Source of the DNA: Pseudocitrobacter cyperus
GTDB lineage: Bacteria > Pseudomonadota > Gammaproteobacteria > Enterobacterales > Enterobacteriaceae
Assembly: GCF_039889165.1 (NCBI RefSeq)
Contig: NZ_JAYMYY010000003.1
Location: 124,001 to 188,000 of the forward strand
DNA: 64,000 nt
Reading direction: 5' to 3'
The notes beneath the pieces were generated by a model. That model was not told the DNA's origin. It made no database searches and worked only from the letters and a program-made list of their open reading frames with translations. This document shows positions 34,783 through 44,126 of this stretch, piece after piece. Positions within the stretch are counted from its first letter, which is position 1. Each line of letters begins with the position of its first letter. The position numbers and the translations under genes are program-made.

Positions 34783-35619
34783 GTGGACGTAAGACAAAGC
34801 ATTCATAGCGCACATGCAAAGACGCTGGACACACAGGGTCTGCGTAACGAATTTCTTGTTGAACAGGTATTTGTCGCTGATGAATACACCATGGTGTATA
34901 GCCACATCGACCGCATCATTGTGGGCGGTATCATGCCGGTTGCAAAAACGGTTTCGGTGGGCGGCGAAGTGGGTAAGCAACTGGGCGTAACCTATTTCCT
35001 GGAACGCCGCGAGCTGGGTGTTATCAACATTGGCGGCGCAGGCACCATCACCGTTGACGGCAAATGCTACGAAATCGGTCATCGCGATGCGTTGTATGTT
35101 GGTAAAGGTGCGAAAGAGGTAGTATTCGCCAGCGTTGATAACGCGAAACCAGCGAAGTTCTACTATAACTGCGCACCGGCACACACCACCTACCCAACCA
35201 AAAAAGTGACTCCGGATGACGTTTCTCCGGTCACGCTGGGCGATAACCTCACCAGCAACCGTCGTACCATCAATAAATACTTTGTGCCTGATGTGCTGGA
35301 AACCTGCCAGCTCAGCATGGGACTGACCGAACTTGCTCCGGGGAATCTGTGGAACACCATGCCGTGCCACACCCACGAGCGCCGTATGGAAGTGTACTTC
35401 TACTTCAATATGGATGAAGACGCCTGCGTGTTCCATATGATGGGGCAGCCGCAGGAGACGCGTCACATCGTGATGCATAACGAACAGGCAGTGATTTCGC
35501 CGAGCTGGTCTATTCACTCTGGTGTGGGTACTAAAGCGTATACCTTCATCTGGGGAATGGTTGGCGAGAACCAGGTCTTCGATGACATGGATCACGTGGC
35601 GGTTAAGGATCTGCGCTAG
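34783..35619 (+). CDS. kduI: 5-keto-4-deoxyuronate isomerase KduI
   Basis: A 278-residue cupin enzyme that turns 5-keto-4-deoxyuronate into 2,5-diketo-3-deoxygluconate. The zinc site is visible in PCHTHERRME (H196, H198, E203), as in E. coli KduI, which has the same length. The start is GTG at 34783 (protein begins (V)DVRQSIHSAH) with TGGAGGT upstream. It is followed by kduD after 63 bp and probably shares its transcript. Confidence 0.95.
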   Translation: MDVRQSIHSAHAKTLDTQGLRNEFLVEQVFVADEYTMVYSHIDRIIVGGIMPVAKTVSVGGEVGKQLGVTYFLERRELGVINIGGAGTITVDGKCYEIGHRDALYVGKGAKEVVFASVDNAKPAKFYYNCAPAHTTYPTKKVTPDDVSPVTLGDNLTSNRRTINKYFVPDVLETCQLSMGLTELAPGNLWNTMPCHTHERRMEVYFYFNMDEDACVFHMMGQPQETRHIVMHNEQAVISPSWSIHSGVGTKAYTFIWGMVGENQVFDDMDHVAVKDLR

Positions 35620-35682
35620 GTCGCGGGCAGCATAATAACAGTATGCCTGTCGCAAACAGGCGCAATTGATAAGGAATTTAAC

Positions 35683-36444
35683 ATGATTTTAGATGCATTT
35701 TCTCTGCAGGGTAAAGTTGCGGTCGTGACCGGTTGTGATACAGGTCTGGGCCAGGGTATGGCGCTGGGTCTGGCGCAAGCAGGCTGTGACATCGTGGGTA
35801 TCAACATCGTTGAGCCGACCGAAACCATTGAACGCGTTACTGCGCTGGGTCGTCGCTTCCTGAGCCTGACCGCTGACCTGCGTTCCATCGATGGTATTCC
35901 GGCACTGCTGGATCGCGCTGTGGCAGAGTTCGGCCATATTGATATCCTGGTCAACAACGCCGGTCTGATTCGTCGTGAAGACGCCATCGACTTCAGCGAA
36001 AAAGACTGGGACGACGTGATGAACCTGAACATCAAGAGCGTGTTCTTTATGTCTCAGGCCGCAGCGAAGCACTTCATCGCGCAGGGTAAAGGCGGCAAAA
36101 TCATCAATATCGCCTCTATGCTCTCCTTCCAGGGCGGCATCCGCGTGCCATCTTACACCGCCTCCAAAAGCGGCGTGATGGGCGTGACTCGCCTGATGGC
36201 CAACGAATGGGCGAAGCACAACATCAACGTTAACGCTATCGCGCCGGGCTACATGGCGACCAACAACACTCAGCAACTGCGCGCGGATGAAGAGCGTAGC
36301 GCGGCGATCCTTGACCGTATCCCGGCGGGTCGTTGGGGTCTGCCGAGCGATCTGATGGGGCCGATTGTCTTCCTGGCTTCCAGCGCTTCAGATTACATCA
36401 ACGGCTACACCGTGGCTGTTGATGGTGGCTGGCTCGCGCGTTAA
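35683..36444 (+). CDS. kduD: 2-keto-3-deoxygluconate dehydrogenase KduD
   Basis: A 253-residue SDR with TGCDTGLG (17-24) and the catalytic S145, Y158 and K162. It reduces 2,5-diketo-3-deoxygluconate to 2-keto-3-deoxygluconate with NAD(P)H. It matches the E. coli enzyme in length and sequence, lies directly after kduI and is closed by a strong terminator. Confidence 0.95.
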   Translation: MILDAFSLQGKVAVVTGCDTGLGQGMALGLAQAGCDIVGINIVEPTETIERVTALGRRFLSLTADLRSIDGIPALLDRAVAEFGHIDILVNNAGLIRREDAIDFSEKDWDDVMNLNIKSVFFMSQAAAKHFIAQGKGGKIINIASMLSFQGGIRVPSYTASKSGVMGVTRLMANEWAKHNINVNAIAPGYMATNNTQQLRADEERSAAILDRIPAGRWGLPSDLMGPIVFLASSASDYINGYTVAVDGGWLAR

Positions 36445-36463
36445 TTCCGCAAAAATGAGTGAT

Positions 36464-36490
36464 AACCCTGCCCGACGGCAGGGTTTTTTT
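36464..36490 (+). terminator. intrinsic terminator of kduI-kduD
   Basis: AACCCTGCC (36464-36472) pairs with GGCAGGGTT (36477-36485) and runs into eight T. It is a textbook terminator 20 bp after the kduD stop. Confidence 0.95.
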
Positions 36491-36624
36491 TGACTGTAAT
36501 TCACATCAATCCATACTGCGAGAATTGATTTATCCATGTGATTGTTTCGTTTGTGAATCTGATGAAATTAAAATCATTAAAAAACAATAAATTAAAAAAT
36601 GCTTACTAAAGGTATTCAATTTTT

Positions 36625-36650
36625 GAAATTGTAATGTCCATCACATAACC
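36625..36650. promoter_or_regulatory. CRP site of araE
   Basis: TGTAA (36630-36634), 6-bp spacer, TCACA (36641-36645) matches nine of ten CRP core positions and lies immediately upstream of the AraC-type half-sites. Confidence 0.7.
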
Positions 36651-36658
36651 GATATGTG

Positions 36659-36697
36659 CAGCAGTTTGATCCATATCTACGCGATTAACCGCCTGAC
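36659..36697 (+). promoter_or_regulatory. AraC I1/I2-like half-sites and -35 of araE
   Basis: CAGCAGTTTGATCCATA (36659-36675) closely follows the araI1 pattern TAGCATTTTTATCCATA. A second half-site 21 bp on ends in CCGCCTGA, like the CCTACCTGA of araI2. CTGACG (36692-36697) overlaps it as the -35, followed about 18 bp later by TATTTT. This is the layout of arabinose-induced promoters. Confidence 0.7.
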
Positions 36698-36757
36698 GTA
36701 CTGGCGCTGAAATCCCGTATTTTCAAAGTATGTTTCATACAGTGCGGGCAGGAAAAG

Positions 36758-38176
36758 ATGGTTTCGTTAAATAATGATTCGGTAGTCTCTTCACAGTCAC
36801 TGCGCGATACGCGGCGGATGAACCTGTTTGTCTCCGTTTCTGCGGCGGTGGCCGGTCTGTTGTTTGGGTTAGATATTGGGGTGATTGCCGGGGCGCTGCC
36901 CTTTATCACCGATCATTTTGCGTTGAGCAGCCGTTTGCAGGAGTGGGTAGTGAGCAGCATGATGCTCGGCGCGGCGCTGGGTGCGCTGTTTAACGGTTGG
37001 CTCTCTTTCCGCCTGGGGCGTAAATACAGCCTGATGGCTGCGGCGGTGCTGTTTGTGCTCGGCTCGCTGGGGTCGGCGCTGGCCGATAGCGTTGAAGTAT
37101 TGCTTGCCGCCCGTGTACTGCTGGGCATAGCGGTGGGGATAGCCTCATATACCGCACCGCTCTATCTCTCTGAAATGGCAAGCGAAAATGTGCGCGGTAA
37201 GATGATCAGCATGTATCAGTTAATGGTGACGCTGGGTATTGTGCTGGCGTTTCTCTCTGATACCGCCTTCAGCTATACGGGGAACTGGCGAGCAATGCTG
37301 GGGATTCTGGCGCTGCCGGCGGTTGTCCTCATCGTGCTGGTTATCTTCCTGCCGAACAGCCCGCGCTGGTTGGCGGAAAAAGGGCGGCATATTGAAGCGG
37401 AAGAGGTGCTACGCATGCTGCGTGATACCTCTGAAAAAGCGCGCGAAGAACTGAATGAAATCCGCGAAAGTCTGAAGTTGAAGCAGGGCGGCTGGAAGTT
37501 GTTTAAAGCTAACCGTAACGTGCGTCGGGCAGTGTTCCTCGGCATGCTTTTGCAGGCGATGCAGCAGTTTACCGGCATGAACATCATTATGTATTACGCG
37601 CCGCGCATCTTCAAAATGGCCGGTTTCACCACCACGGAACAGCAGATGCTGGCGACGCTGGTCGTCGGGCTGACCTTTATGTTCGCCACCTTTATTGCCA
37701 TCTTTATGGTAGATAAAGCCGGACGTAAACCGGCGCTGAAGATTGGTTTCAGCGTGATGGCGCTGGGAACGCTGGTGCTCGGTTACTGCCTGATGCAGTT
37801 TGATAATGGTACGGCGGGGAATGGGCTTTCATGGCTATCAGTTGGCATGACCATGATGTGTATCGCAGGCTATGCGATGAGTGCCGCGCCGGTGGTGTGG
37901 ATCCTGTGCTCTGAAATTCAGCCGCTGAAATGCCGCGACTTTGGTATCACCTGTTCCACAACCACCAACTGGGTCTCCAATATGATTATCGGCGCCACCT
38001 TCCTGACGCTGCTCGACAGCATTGGCGCGGCGGGGACATTCTGGCTTTATACCGGGCTGAATATCGCGTTTGTTGGGATCACCTTCTGGCTGATTCCGGA
38101 GACTAAAAATGTGACGCTGGAGCATATCGAACGCAAACTGATGGCGGGAGAGAAGCTGCGTAATATTGGGGTGTGA
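36758..38176 (+). CDS. araE: L-arabinose:H+ symporter AraE
   Basis: A 472-residue MFS sugar porter with twelve membrane segments and the sugar-transporter motifs (GRKYSL in loop 2-3, NSPRWLAEKGR in the central loop, PETKNVTLE at the C-terminus). It is nearly the same as E. coli AraE in length and sequence, including the QQFTGMNIIMYYAPRIF stretch. It imports arabinose, a sugar of pectin side chains. It has its own CRP/AraC-type promoter. Confidence 0.96.
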   Translation: MVSLNNDSVVSSQSLRDTRRMNLFVSVSAAVAGLLFGLDIGVIAGALPFITDHFALSSRLQEWVVSSMMLGAALGALFNGWLSFRLGRKYSLMAAAVLFVLGSLGSALADSVEVLLAARVLLGIAVGIASYTAPLYLSEMASENVRGKMISMYQLMVTLGIVLAFLSDTAFSYTGNWRAMLGILALPAVVLIVLVIFLPNSPRWLAEKGRHIEAEEVLRMLRDTSEKAREELNEIRESLKLKQGGWKLFKANRNVRRAVFLGMLLQAMQQFTGMNIIMYYAPRIFKMAGFTTTEQQMLATLVVGLTFMFATFIAIFMVDKAGRKPALKIGFSVMALGTLVLGYCLMQFDNGTAGNGLSWLSVGMTMMCIAGYAMSAAPVVWILCSEIQPLKCRDFGITCSTTTNWVSNMIIGATFLTLLDSIGAAGTFWLYTGLNIAFVGITFWLIPETKNVTLEHIERKLMAGEKLRNIGV

Positions 38177-38204
38177 AGGAAAGTTGGGGTGAGTGCGCGC
38201 GGAT

Positions 38205-38287
38205 GCCCTCACCCTAACCCTCTCCCACAGGGAGAGGGAACCGATTGTGTTCTCCCTCTCCCTGTGGGAGAGGGCCGGGGTGAGGGT
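38205..38287. repeat. intergenic palindromic repeat, copy 2
   Basis: A long perfect-stem repeat of the same CCCTCACCCTAACCCTCTCC type as at 29017 and 51761. It fills the space between the convergent araE and second ogl genes and touches the latter's stop codon (38288). Confidence 0.85.
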
Positions 38288-39403
38288 CTACACCTTCGCC
38301 AAATACAGCGCCGGCATCCCCTCAACATCTGACGTATACAGCACCCATTGATTGTCCGGCGAGAACGAAGGATGCGGATGCGTCACCTGGCGATCACCGT
38401 CCAGCACCTTCCAGCTACTGTTGTGCTGGCATACCGCTTTCTGATCCCCGGTTTGAATATCAAATACCCAGATAAACGGATCGTTGCTGCCATTGTGCGG
38501 TGCGCCATCGCCGACGACTAACGTGCCGTCATGGTTACTCATCAGGTGAGAGCAGGGCGGGATCGCCATCAGCAGCGTATTCTCAAGCGTTGCAGGGTCA
38601 GCGCGATATAAATAGCGCTGCGGTGCGTTCTCCTGATGTGCCACGTAATAAAGCGCAGAACCATTCGGCACCCAAAATTCATGGGTAAAACTTTCGCCGG
38701 GTTGATGCTGACGTACTTTTCGCAGGTTGCTGCCGTCGGCATTGATTAGCCACATGCGCGCATCGATCGCATCGCGCGGGCCTTCGTGGCAGAACGCCAC
38801 GGTACTATCATCAAACGGGCGGTAAATCGGATGCCCCAGCCAGCGCTTCTCCTGCAAAATAGTGCGCTGTTCGCCTGTTTGCAGGTCGATGTTGATCAGG
38901 CGGCACTCTGGCTGCGTAAAGTAGAAATCGCGGAATTTGCCCCAGTCGGTCAGCGGCTGCCAGTCGCTTTTTTTGATTTCGATGCCGACCAGTTGGGTAC
39001 AATCGCTGTTGGCGACCCACGTACCATAGGCAACCCAGGCGTCATCGACTTCATAAATCACCTGTTCTTCCAGCGAATCGAGATCCACGCGCCTTAACTG
39101 GCGGCTGTTTTTCACATACCACAGCGCCTGGTCGTCGGCGGAAAGAAAGCCGCCAAAGGTGTTATCGCCTTCGCCATCGGTTAACTGCGTGGCGCGCTGC
39201 GTCTCAAGGTTCAACAGGTAATAATTCCAGTGCCCCTCAAACGCACCGCCAAAAATGAGTTTGTTGCCATCGCGGGTAAAACACTTCTGATAAAAGTAGT
39301 TACGGTGACAAATAATATGCGGTGGCGTCAGGCGGATAACCTCATGCCCCGTTTCGCTGTCCGGCTGTGAACGGAAATTCAGCGGAATGACTTTACCTTT
39401 CAT
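38288..39403 (-). CDS. second oligogalacturonate lyase (Ogl paralogue)
   Basis: A 371-residue paralogue of the ogl product at 33147, collinear along its length: both share CHRNYFYQKCF, GDNTFGGFLS, GHPIYRPFDD, AFCHEGP and RQVTHPHPSF. The His residues expected for metal binding are kept, so it is probably active. ATG at 39403 is chosen because CAGGAG lies 7 bp upstream; the TTG one codon earlier is less likely. It follows togB by 67 bp with a terminator between, so its transcription must come by read-through or a separate start. No KdgR-like site was seen directly before it. Confidence 0.88.
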   Translation of the reverse strand: MKGKVIPLNFRSQPDSETGHEVIRLTPPHIICHRNYFYQKCFTRDGNKLIFGGAFEGHWNYYLLNLETQRATQLTDGEGDNTFGGFLSADDQALWYVKNSRQLRRVDLDSLEEQVIYEVDDAWVAYGTWVANSDCTQLVGIEIKKSDWQPLTDWGKFRDFYFTQPECRLINIDLQTGEQRTILQEKRWLGHPIYRPFDDSTVAFCHEGPRDAIDARMWLINADGSNLRKVRQHQPGESFTHEFWVPNGSALYYVAHQENAPQRYLYRADPATLENTLLMAIPPCSHLMSNHDGTLVVGDGAPHNGSNDPFIWVFDIQTGDQKAVCQHNSSWKVLDGDRQVTHPHPSFSPDNQWVLYTSDVEGMPALYLAKV

Positions 39404-39418
39404 CAATCAGCTCCTGAT

Positions 39419-39452
39419 AAAAAAATACCCCGTCGCCGAAGCGCCAGGGTAT
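39419..39452 (-). terminator. terminator between togB and the second ogl
   Basis: On the minus strand ATACCC pairs with GGGTAT around an imperfect GC stem, followed by seven T (A at 39419-39425). It ends 3-16 bp before the ribosome site of the next gene, so some read-through is likely. Confidence 0.75.
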
Positions 39453-39470
39453 TGAGAAATAAGGTCGGGA

Positions 39471-40757
39471 TTAACGCATGGCGCGACGCAGAATACGCTC
39501 CGCCTGGCGCTGGAAGTCGGTGGCGGCATCTTCCACGGATTTCTGACCATAATCGATGTATTGCAGTGTGGTGCCGAACTGGGCGACGATCTGCGGGTCA
39601 TCAAAGTACGGCGACACGCTCAATTTGGTCGGCAGAGACTGCGCCAGACGCAGGCCGGATACCGCCGGGTCATCCTCTTTGATGATGCCGTCTTCGGTCA
39701 GGAATGTTACCGCCGCCTTGCTCAGCGGCACGCCGCGCTCCAGGCCCAGCGTATCGACCGCTTCTTTGTTGTTAAGCAGGAAATTGATCAACTTCGCTGC
39801 CGCTTCCGGGTTTTTCGTCGACTTACCGATAGAGAGCATCTGCGCTGGTTTGAAGAACAGGCCCGCGTCGGTTGCGCCTTCCAGCATCGGGTAGTTACCC
39901 AGTTCCAGTTTTGCCGGCGGCTTCAGGTTGTCGGAATATTTGTTGATGGTGGAGTTCCACATGTAGGTTCCCCCCCATTCGCCCTGGATCCATGGCTTCA
40001 TTTCGTACATGTTGCTCTTACCGAAAGAGGCGTAGTACTTGGTATCCGGCATTACGTGGCTGTCGATGAGCTTTTTGTACATCTGGAAAAACTCATTCCA
40101 CTGATCTTTGCTCCAGGCCAGTTTTTTGGTCTTTTCATCAATGGCAGCGGTGTTGTACTTCTGCACCATATAAGAGTTCAGCAGCGCCAGGGTATCCTGA
40201 TGCTCAAGCACCACCGGGTAGTATTGCTTACCCAGCTTGCTTTCGAAGGTTTTGCCCGCTTCCATTAGCGCGTCCCAGGTTTTCGGGTACTCCACGCCAG
40301 CTTTTTTCCACGTTTCATCGTTGAAGTAGAACACGCGCGCAGTCACGGAAATCGGAATGCCGTTCAGCTTGCCGTTCACCGTGGTGGTTTGCAGCTCTTT
40401 GGCATCGAACTGGCTCAGGTCGATGACATCTTTCATTTTATTCAGGTCATAGAAGCCATCGCCCGTTTTGGAGAAAATCGGCAACCAGTTCCAGTTGGTT
40501 TGCATCACATCCGGCTCGGTACCGCCTGCAATCTGGGTGGTCAGACGGGAGAGGTGACCATCCCAGCCGGTATATTCCGCTTTAACGTTGATGTCCGGGT
40601 TCTGTTTATGGAACTCTTCCAGCGCCTTCAGAGTGACCTGGTGACGGCCATTGCCGCCCCACCAGGACATACGTAAATCCACATCTTTTGCCATTGAGGG
40701 TAAAGCAGTCAGTCCCAAAACGGTGGAGATTGCTGCGCTTAAAAGCACTTTTTTCAT
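39471..40757 (-). CDS. togB: oligogalacturonide-binding protein TogB
   Basis: A 428-residue periplasmic sugar-binding protein of an ABC importer with a Sec signal peptide (cleaved after SMA near residue 23), then a family 1 binding fold (DLRMSWWGGNGRHQVTLKAL, and the closing part LERGVPLSKAAV). It catches oligogalacturonides in the periplasm and delivers them to TogMN. It is the last gene of togMNAB, 12 bp after togA. Confidence 0.9.
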   Translation of the reverse strand: MKKVLLSAAISTVLGLTALPSMAKDVDLRMSWWGGNGRHQVTLKALEEFHKQNPDINVKAEYTGWDGHLSRLTTQIAGGTEPDVMQTNWNWLPIFSKTGDGFYDLNKMKDVIDLSQFDAKELQTTTVNGKLNGIPISVTARVFYFNDETWKKAGVEYPKTWDALMEAGKTFESKLGKQYYPVVLEHQDTLALLNSYMVQKYNTAAIDEKTKKLAWSKDQWNEFFQMYKKLIDSHVMPDTKYYASFGKSNMYEMKPWIQGEWGGTYMWNSTINKYSDNLKPPAKLELGNYPMLEGATDAGLFFKPAQMLSIGKSTKNPEAAAKLINFLLNNKEAVDTLGLERGVPLSKAAVTFLTEDGIIKEDDPAVSGLRLAQSLPTKLSVSPYFDDPQIVAQFGTTLQYIDYGQKSVEDAATDFQRQAERILRRAMR

Positions 40758-40769
40758 TTTAATACTCCA

Positions 40770-41897
40770 TTAAAGAGAGAGGTTCTGTTCTGTTTTTGCG
40801 TCAAAGATATGACACTTATTCATATCAAACTTGAAGTACACTTTACGGTTAAGCCCTTTATCAATCATTGGCTTAGCTTCATCCGATGGAATGCGCGCCG
40901 TCAGTTCGTAGTTGGCTACTTTCAGATAGACGAAGAACTCATGGCCCATGTTTTCCACACGAACCATTTCACCCGTGCAGCCGCCTTCGGCATAAGGCTC
41001 ATCCGCCACCGAGACAAATTCCGGGCGAATGCCATAGAACACATCTTCATTTTTATGGCCTGCCAGTTTCTGCTCTAACTTCTCACTCAGCGGCAGGAAC
41101 TCGTCGCCGATGGTCAGATAGAGGTGCCCCTCTTTTTCCACCAGTTTACTGCTGCGAATGTTCATTTCCGGCGCGCCGATGAAGCCTGCGACGAACATGT
41201 TTTTCGGCTTGTGGTAGAGGTTATCCGGCGTATCGACCTGCATGATGTGACCGAGCTTCATGACGCAGATGCGGTCGCCCATGGTCATCGCTTCGGTCTG
41301 ATCGTGGGTGACGTAAACGGTGGTCGCCGGTTTGCCCGATTTCTTCAACTGCTTATGCAGATCAGAGATACGGATGCGCATCGACGCACGCAGTTTGGCA
41401 TCAAGGTTGGAGAGCGGTTCATCGAACAGGAACACGTCTGGTTTTTTCACAATCGCACGGCCTACGGCCACACGCTGCGCCTGGCCGCCGGAGAGCTGGC
41501 GCGGCAGCCTGTCCAGCAGTTCATCCAGCTCCAGGATTTTCGCCGCTTCATCGACCTGCTTGTCGATTTGATCTTTCGGCATTTTGCTCAGCTTCAGGCC
41601 GAACGCGAGGTTCTCGCGCACGGTCATGTGTGGATAGAGCGCATAGTTCTGGAACACCATCGCAATGCCACGCTCTTTCGGCGCGAGGTTATTCACCACT
41701 TTCTCGCCGATGCGCACTTCACCACCGCTGATGGTTTCCAGCCCGGCCAGCATGCGCAGGGTGGTGGACTTGGCGCAGCCCGATGGGCCGACGATCACCA
41801 TAAATTCGCCTTCAGCAATTTTAAGGTCGATACCATGTACCGCTTTGAAGCCGTTGGAGTACACTTTTTCCAGTTTGTTGAAAATCACTTCAGCCAT
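40770..41897 (-). CDS. togA: ABC transporter ATPase TogA
   Basis: A 375-residue ATP-binding subunit of the MalK/UgpC type: Walker A GPSGCAKST (with Ala where most relatives have Gly), signature LSGGQAQR, Walker B VFLFDEPLSNLD, and a C-terminal OB-like regulatory domain. It drives import through TogM/TogN. It sits between togN and togB with 12-bp gaps. Confidence 0.93.
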   Translation of the reverse strand: MAEVIFNKLEKVYSNGFKAVHGIDLKIAEGEFMVIVGPSGCAKSTTLRMLAGLETISGGEVRIGEKVVNNLAPKERGIAMVFQNYALYPHMTVRENLAFGLKLSKMPKDQIDKQVDEAAKILELDELLDRLPRQLSGGQAQRVAVGRAIVKKPDVFLFDEPLSNLDAKLRASMRIRISDLHKQLKKSGKPATTVYVTHDQTEAMTMGDRICVMKLGHIMQVDTPDNLYHKPKNMFVAGFIGAPEMNIRSSKLVEKEGHLYLTIGDEFLPLSEKLEQKLAGHKNEDVFYGIRPEFVSVADEPYAEGGCTGEMVRVENMGHEFFVYLKVANYELTARIPSDEAKPMIDKGLNRKVYFKFDMNKCHIFDAKTEQNLSL

Positions 41898-41909
41898 GAT
41901 ATATCCCTC

Positions 41910-42812
41910 TTAACCTTTAATTCCGCTGCTGGTCACGCCCTGTACGAAGTAGCGTTGAGCCAGGAAGAACACAATGATGGACGGCAGAATGGAGATGCTC
42001 GCCATTGCCAGAATTTCGTTCCACGGCGCACCTTCGGTGACGTCGATGGACATTTTCAATGCCAGTGCAATCGGATACTTATCGACGCTGTAGACGTAGA
42101 TCAGCGGGCCGATAAAGTCGTTCATAGACCACATGAACTGGAACAGTGCGACGGAGATAATGGCCGGTTTCAGAATCGGCACCACCACGTACCACAGCAC
42201 CTGGATAGAGTTACAGCCGTCAATCTGTGCCGCTTCTTCCATGTCGCGCGGTACGCCGCGCAGGAACTGAATCAGCATGAAGACGAAGAACCCTTGCGTG
42301 GCGAAGGCCAGCGGCAGGTACAGCGGCATGTAGCTGTTCAGCATGCCCATTTCGCGGAACATCAGGTACTGAGGGATCAGCAGTACGGTGCTCGGCAGCA
42401 GCATGGTGGTGATAAGCGTGGCGAACCAGAATTTCTTCCACGGGATTTCGAAGCGGGCAAAGCCGTAGGCCACGATAGTGGAGGAGATAATGGTCAGAAT
42501 CACTTTCGGGATCACATACTTAAAGGTGTTCAGCATGTAATGGCCGAAGTTGTATTCGGTACCGGTTTTCCAGCCGTTAATAAACCCTTCCCAGGTGGCG
42601 TTTGCTGGCCACAGGCCCAGGGTGGTGAAGATCTCATGGTTCGGTTTGAACGACGCCGAGAACATCCACGCCAGCGGGTAGAGCATCAGCAGGCCGACAA
42701 ACAGCAGGATGGTGTAGCGAACCCAGGCGCTAATCTTTTCGCGTCTCAGGGTGCGGGCAACCTCACGCTCAGCGATGCTTCTTGCTTCGTCGATTTGTTG
42801 AATATCAGCCAT
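41910..42812 (-). CDS. togN: ABC transporter permease TogN
   Basis: A 300-residue inner-membrane permease of the MalG type with six hydrophobic segments and the EAA loop near VPRDMEEAAQIDGCNSIQVLW. ATG at 42812 is chosen because it overlaps the togM stop by 8 bp and GGGAGG lies upstream; the longer open frame lies inside togM in another frame. It forms the channel with TogM. Confidence 0.92.
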   Translation of the reverse strand: MADIQQIDEARSIAEREVARTLRREKISAWVRYTILLFVGLLMLYPLAWMFSASFKPNHEIFTTLGLWPANATWEGFINGWKTGTEYNFGHYMLNTFKYVIPKVILTIISSTIVAYGFARFEIPWKKFWFATLITTMLLPSTVLLIPQYLMFREMGMLNSYMPLYLPLAFATQGFFVFMLIQFLRGVPRDMEEAAQIDGCNSIQVLWYVVVPILKPAIISVALFQFMWSMNDFIGPLIYVYSVDKYPIALALKMSIDVTEGAPWNEILAMASISILPSIIVFFLAQRYFVQGVTSSGIKG

Positions 42813-43695
42813 TTTTGCCTCCCTTATCGGCGGAGTAGAAGACCCAGTATTTTGAAGACTTAAAGGCGATGGCGGCGAAGACCGCGACGACCAGGAACAG
42901 AACCCACGCCAGCGCTGCGCCATATCCCATATCGAAGTATTTAAACGCGGTGTCGTAGATGTAGAGTGAGAACAGGTATGTGGAGTAGGTTGGGCCGCCG
43001 CCGGTAATGACATACGGGCCGGTAAACTCCTGGAACGCCTGGGTGGTTTGCATGATGAAGTTGAAGAAGATAACCGGCGTAATCAGCGGCACGGTCACTT
43101 TCATAAACATCTGCCATTTGGAAGCGCCATCGATCATCGCGGCTTCGTACTGTGATTGCGGAACGTTTTGCAGTGCGGCCAGGAAGATAACCATCGCGGA
43201 GCCAAACTGCCAGACGCGCAGCAGAGTAACGGACATCAGCGCCAGAGACGGCTCGCCGAGCCAGTTAATGGCGTCAAAACCGAACACCCCGAGGAAGCTG
43301 TTAAGCAGGCCGTCGATGGCAAACAGGGCGCGCCATAATACAGCGATGGCCACGGAGCTGCCGAGAATAGACGGAATATAGTAGGCGGTACGGAAGAAAC
43401 CGATGCCGCGTAATTTAAAGTTCAGCACAAACGCGATGCCGAGCGCAAAAGCGAGCTTCAGCGGGATGGTTAAAAATACATATGCAAACGTCACGCCCAT
43501 AGATTTCCAGAAGAGCGTATCTTCGGCAAACATATAGCGGTAGTTCTCAATGCCGTTAAATACCGGCGGACTCATCAAGTCATACTCAGTAAAACTGAGA
43601 AAGAAAGATGACACAAACGGGAAGGCCGTAAAGATTATCAACCCAATGATATAGGGCGAAATCCAGGCCAAACCCAGCATTCTGTTTTCATTCAT
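42805..43695 (-). CDS. togM: ABC transporter permease TogM
   Basis: A 296-residue permease of the MalF type with six hydrophobic segments and the EAA motif near VPQSQYEAAMIDGASKW. It is the first gene of the operon; KdgR-like sites at 43905 and 43983 and a CRP-like site at 43969 lie upstream. With TogN it forms the inner-membrane channel for oligogalacturonides. Confidence 0.92.
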   Translation of the reverse strand: MNENRMLGLAWISPYIIGLIIFTAFPFVSSFFLSFTEYDLMSPPVFNGIENYRYMFAEDTLFWKSMGVTFAYVFLTIPLKLAFALGIAFVLNFKLRGIGFFRTAYYIPSILGSSVAIAVLWRALFAIDGLLNSFLGVFGFDAINWLGEPSLALMSVTLLRVWQFGSAMVIFLAALQNVPQSQYEAAMIDGASKWQMFMKVTVPLITPVIFFNFIMQTTQAFQEFTGPYVITGGGPTYSTYLFSLYIYDTAFKYFDMGYGAALAWVLFLVVAVFAAIAFKSSKYWVFYSADKGGKNG

Positions 43696-43904
43696 AGATA
43701 CCTACCTGGCAAACAAGTTTGTAAAACGGATTGAGGTTCGGTCATCGCTCCACACGAGGGGCACGGGGCGCGGAATTTACGGTGTTAGCTTGGTGTTTGT
43801 CATACTTTTCTTCCATGTAATTGATTGTTATGTAAAGCGTTTCTAATGCTTCTTCCTTAGGTGGAACTTTGCTGTTTCAGAACTTGTGCTTTTTTAGTCT
43901 CGTT

Positions 43905-43925
43905 TACTAAAACACCGTTTTAATT
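43905..43925. promoter_or_regulatory. KdgR-like operator 1 of togMNAB
   Basis: TAAAACACCGTTTTAATT is a near-palindrome of the AAAAC-N3-GTTTT type, 210 bp before the togM start. Confidence 0.55.
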
Positions 43926-43968
43926 TTATTTTATTGCTATTTGTTTCTGCGTCATGTGTTTAATGATG

Positions 43969-44003
43969 GAAATGTGATCGAAGTCGAAACGATGTTTCAA
44001 TTA
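43969..44003. promoter_or_regulatory. CRP-like site and KdgR-like operator 2 of togMNAB
   Basis: AAATGTGATCGAAG holds a full TGTGA half-site with a weak partner. It abuts GAAACGATGTTTCAATT, a good KdgR-type palindrome. The pairing suggests catabolite activation with pectin-product induction. Confidence 0.6.
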
Positions 44004-44126
44004 AGTGAGGTGGGTAGGATTTCTGTTGCGGTGGTATGGAAGTAGAACAGACAGAGAATGGTTTTTTTAATCATGGTACAAATGATTTGCTAATCGTTAA
44101 CAGGCTAATGCTTAATTTCTTGAAGT

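Larger units (their letters stand above)
36445..36757. other. araE upstream region
   Basis: 313 bp holding the kduD terminator at the left and the CRP/AraC control elements of araE at the right. No gene is seen. Confidence 0.6.

Noticed and set aside
34750..35655. 301-codon minus-strand frame
   Set aside because: It is antisense to kduI, whose zinc-site residues and length are confirmed.
41124..42863. 579-codon plus-strand frame
   Set aside because: It lies antisense across togA and togN, which have clear ABC motifs; its His/Gln/Arg-rich composition is typical of an antisense shadow.
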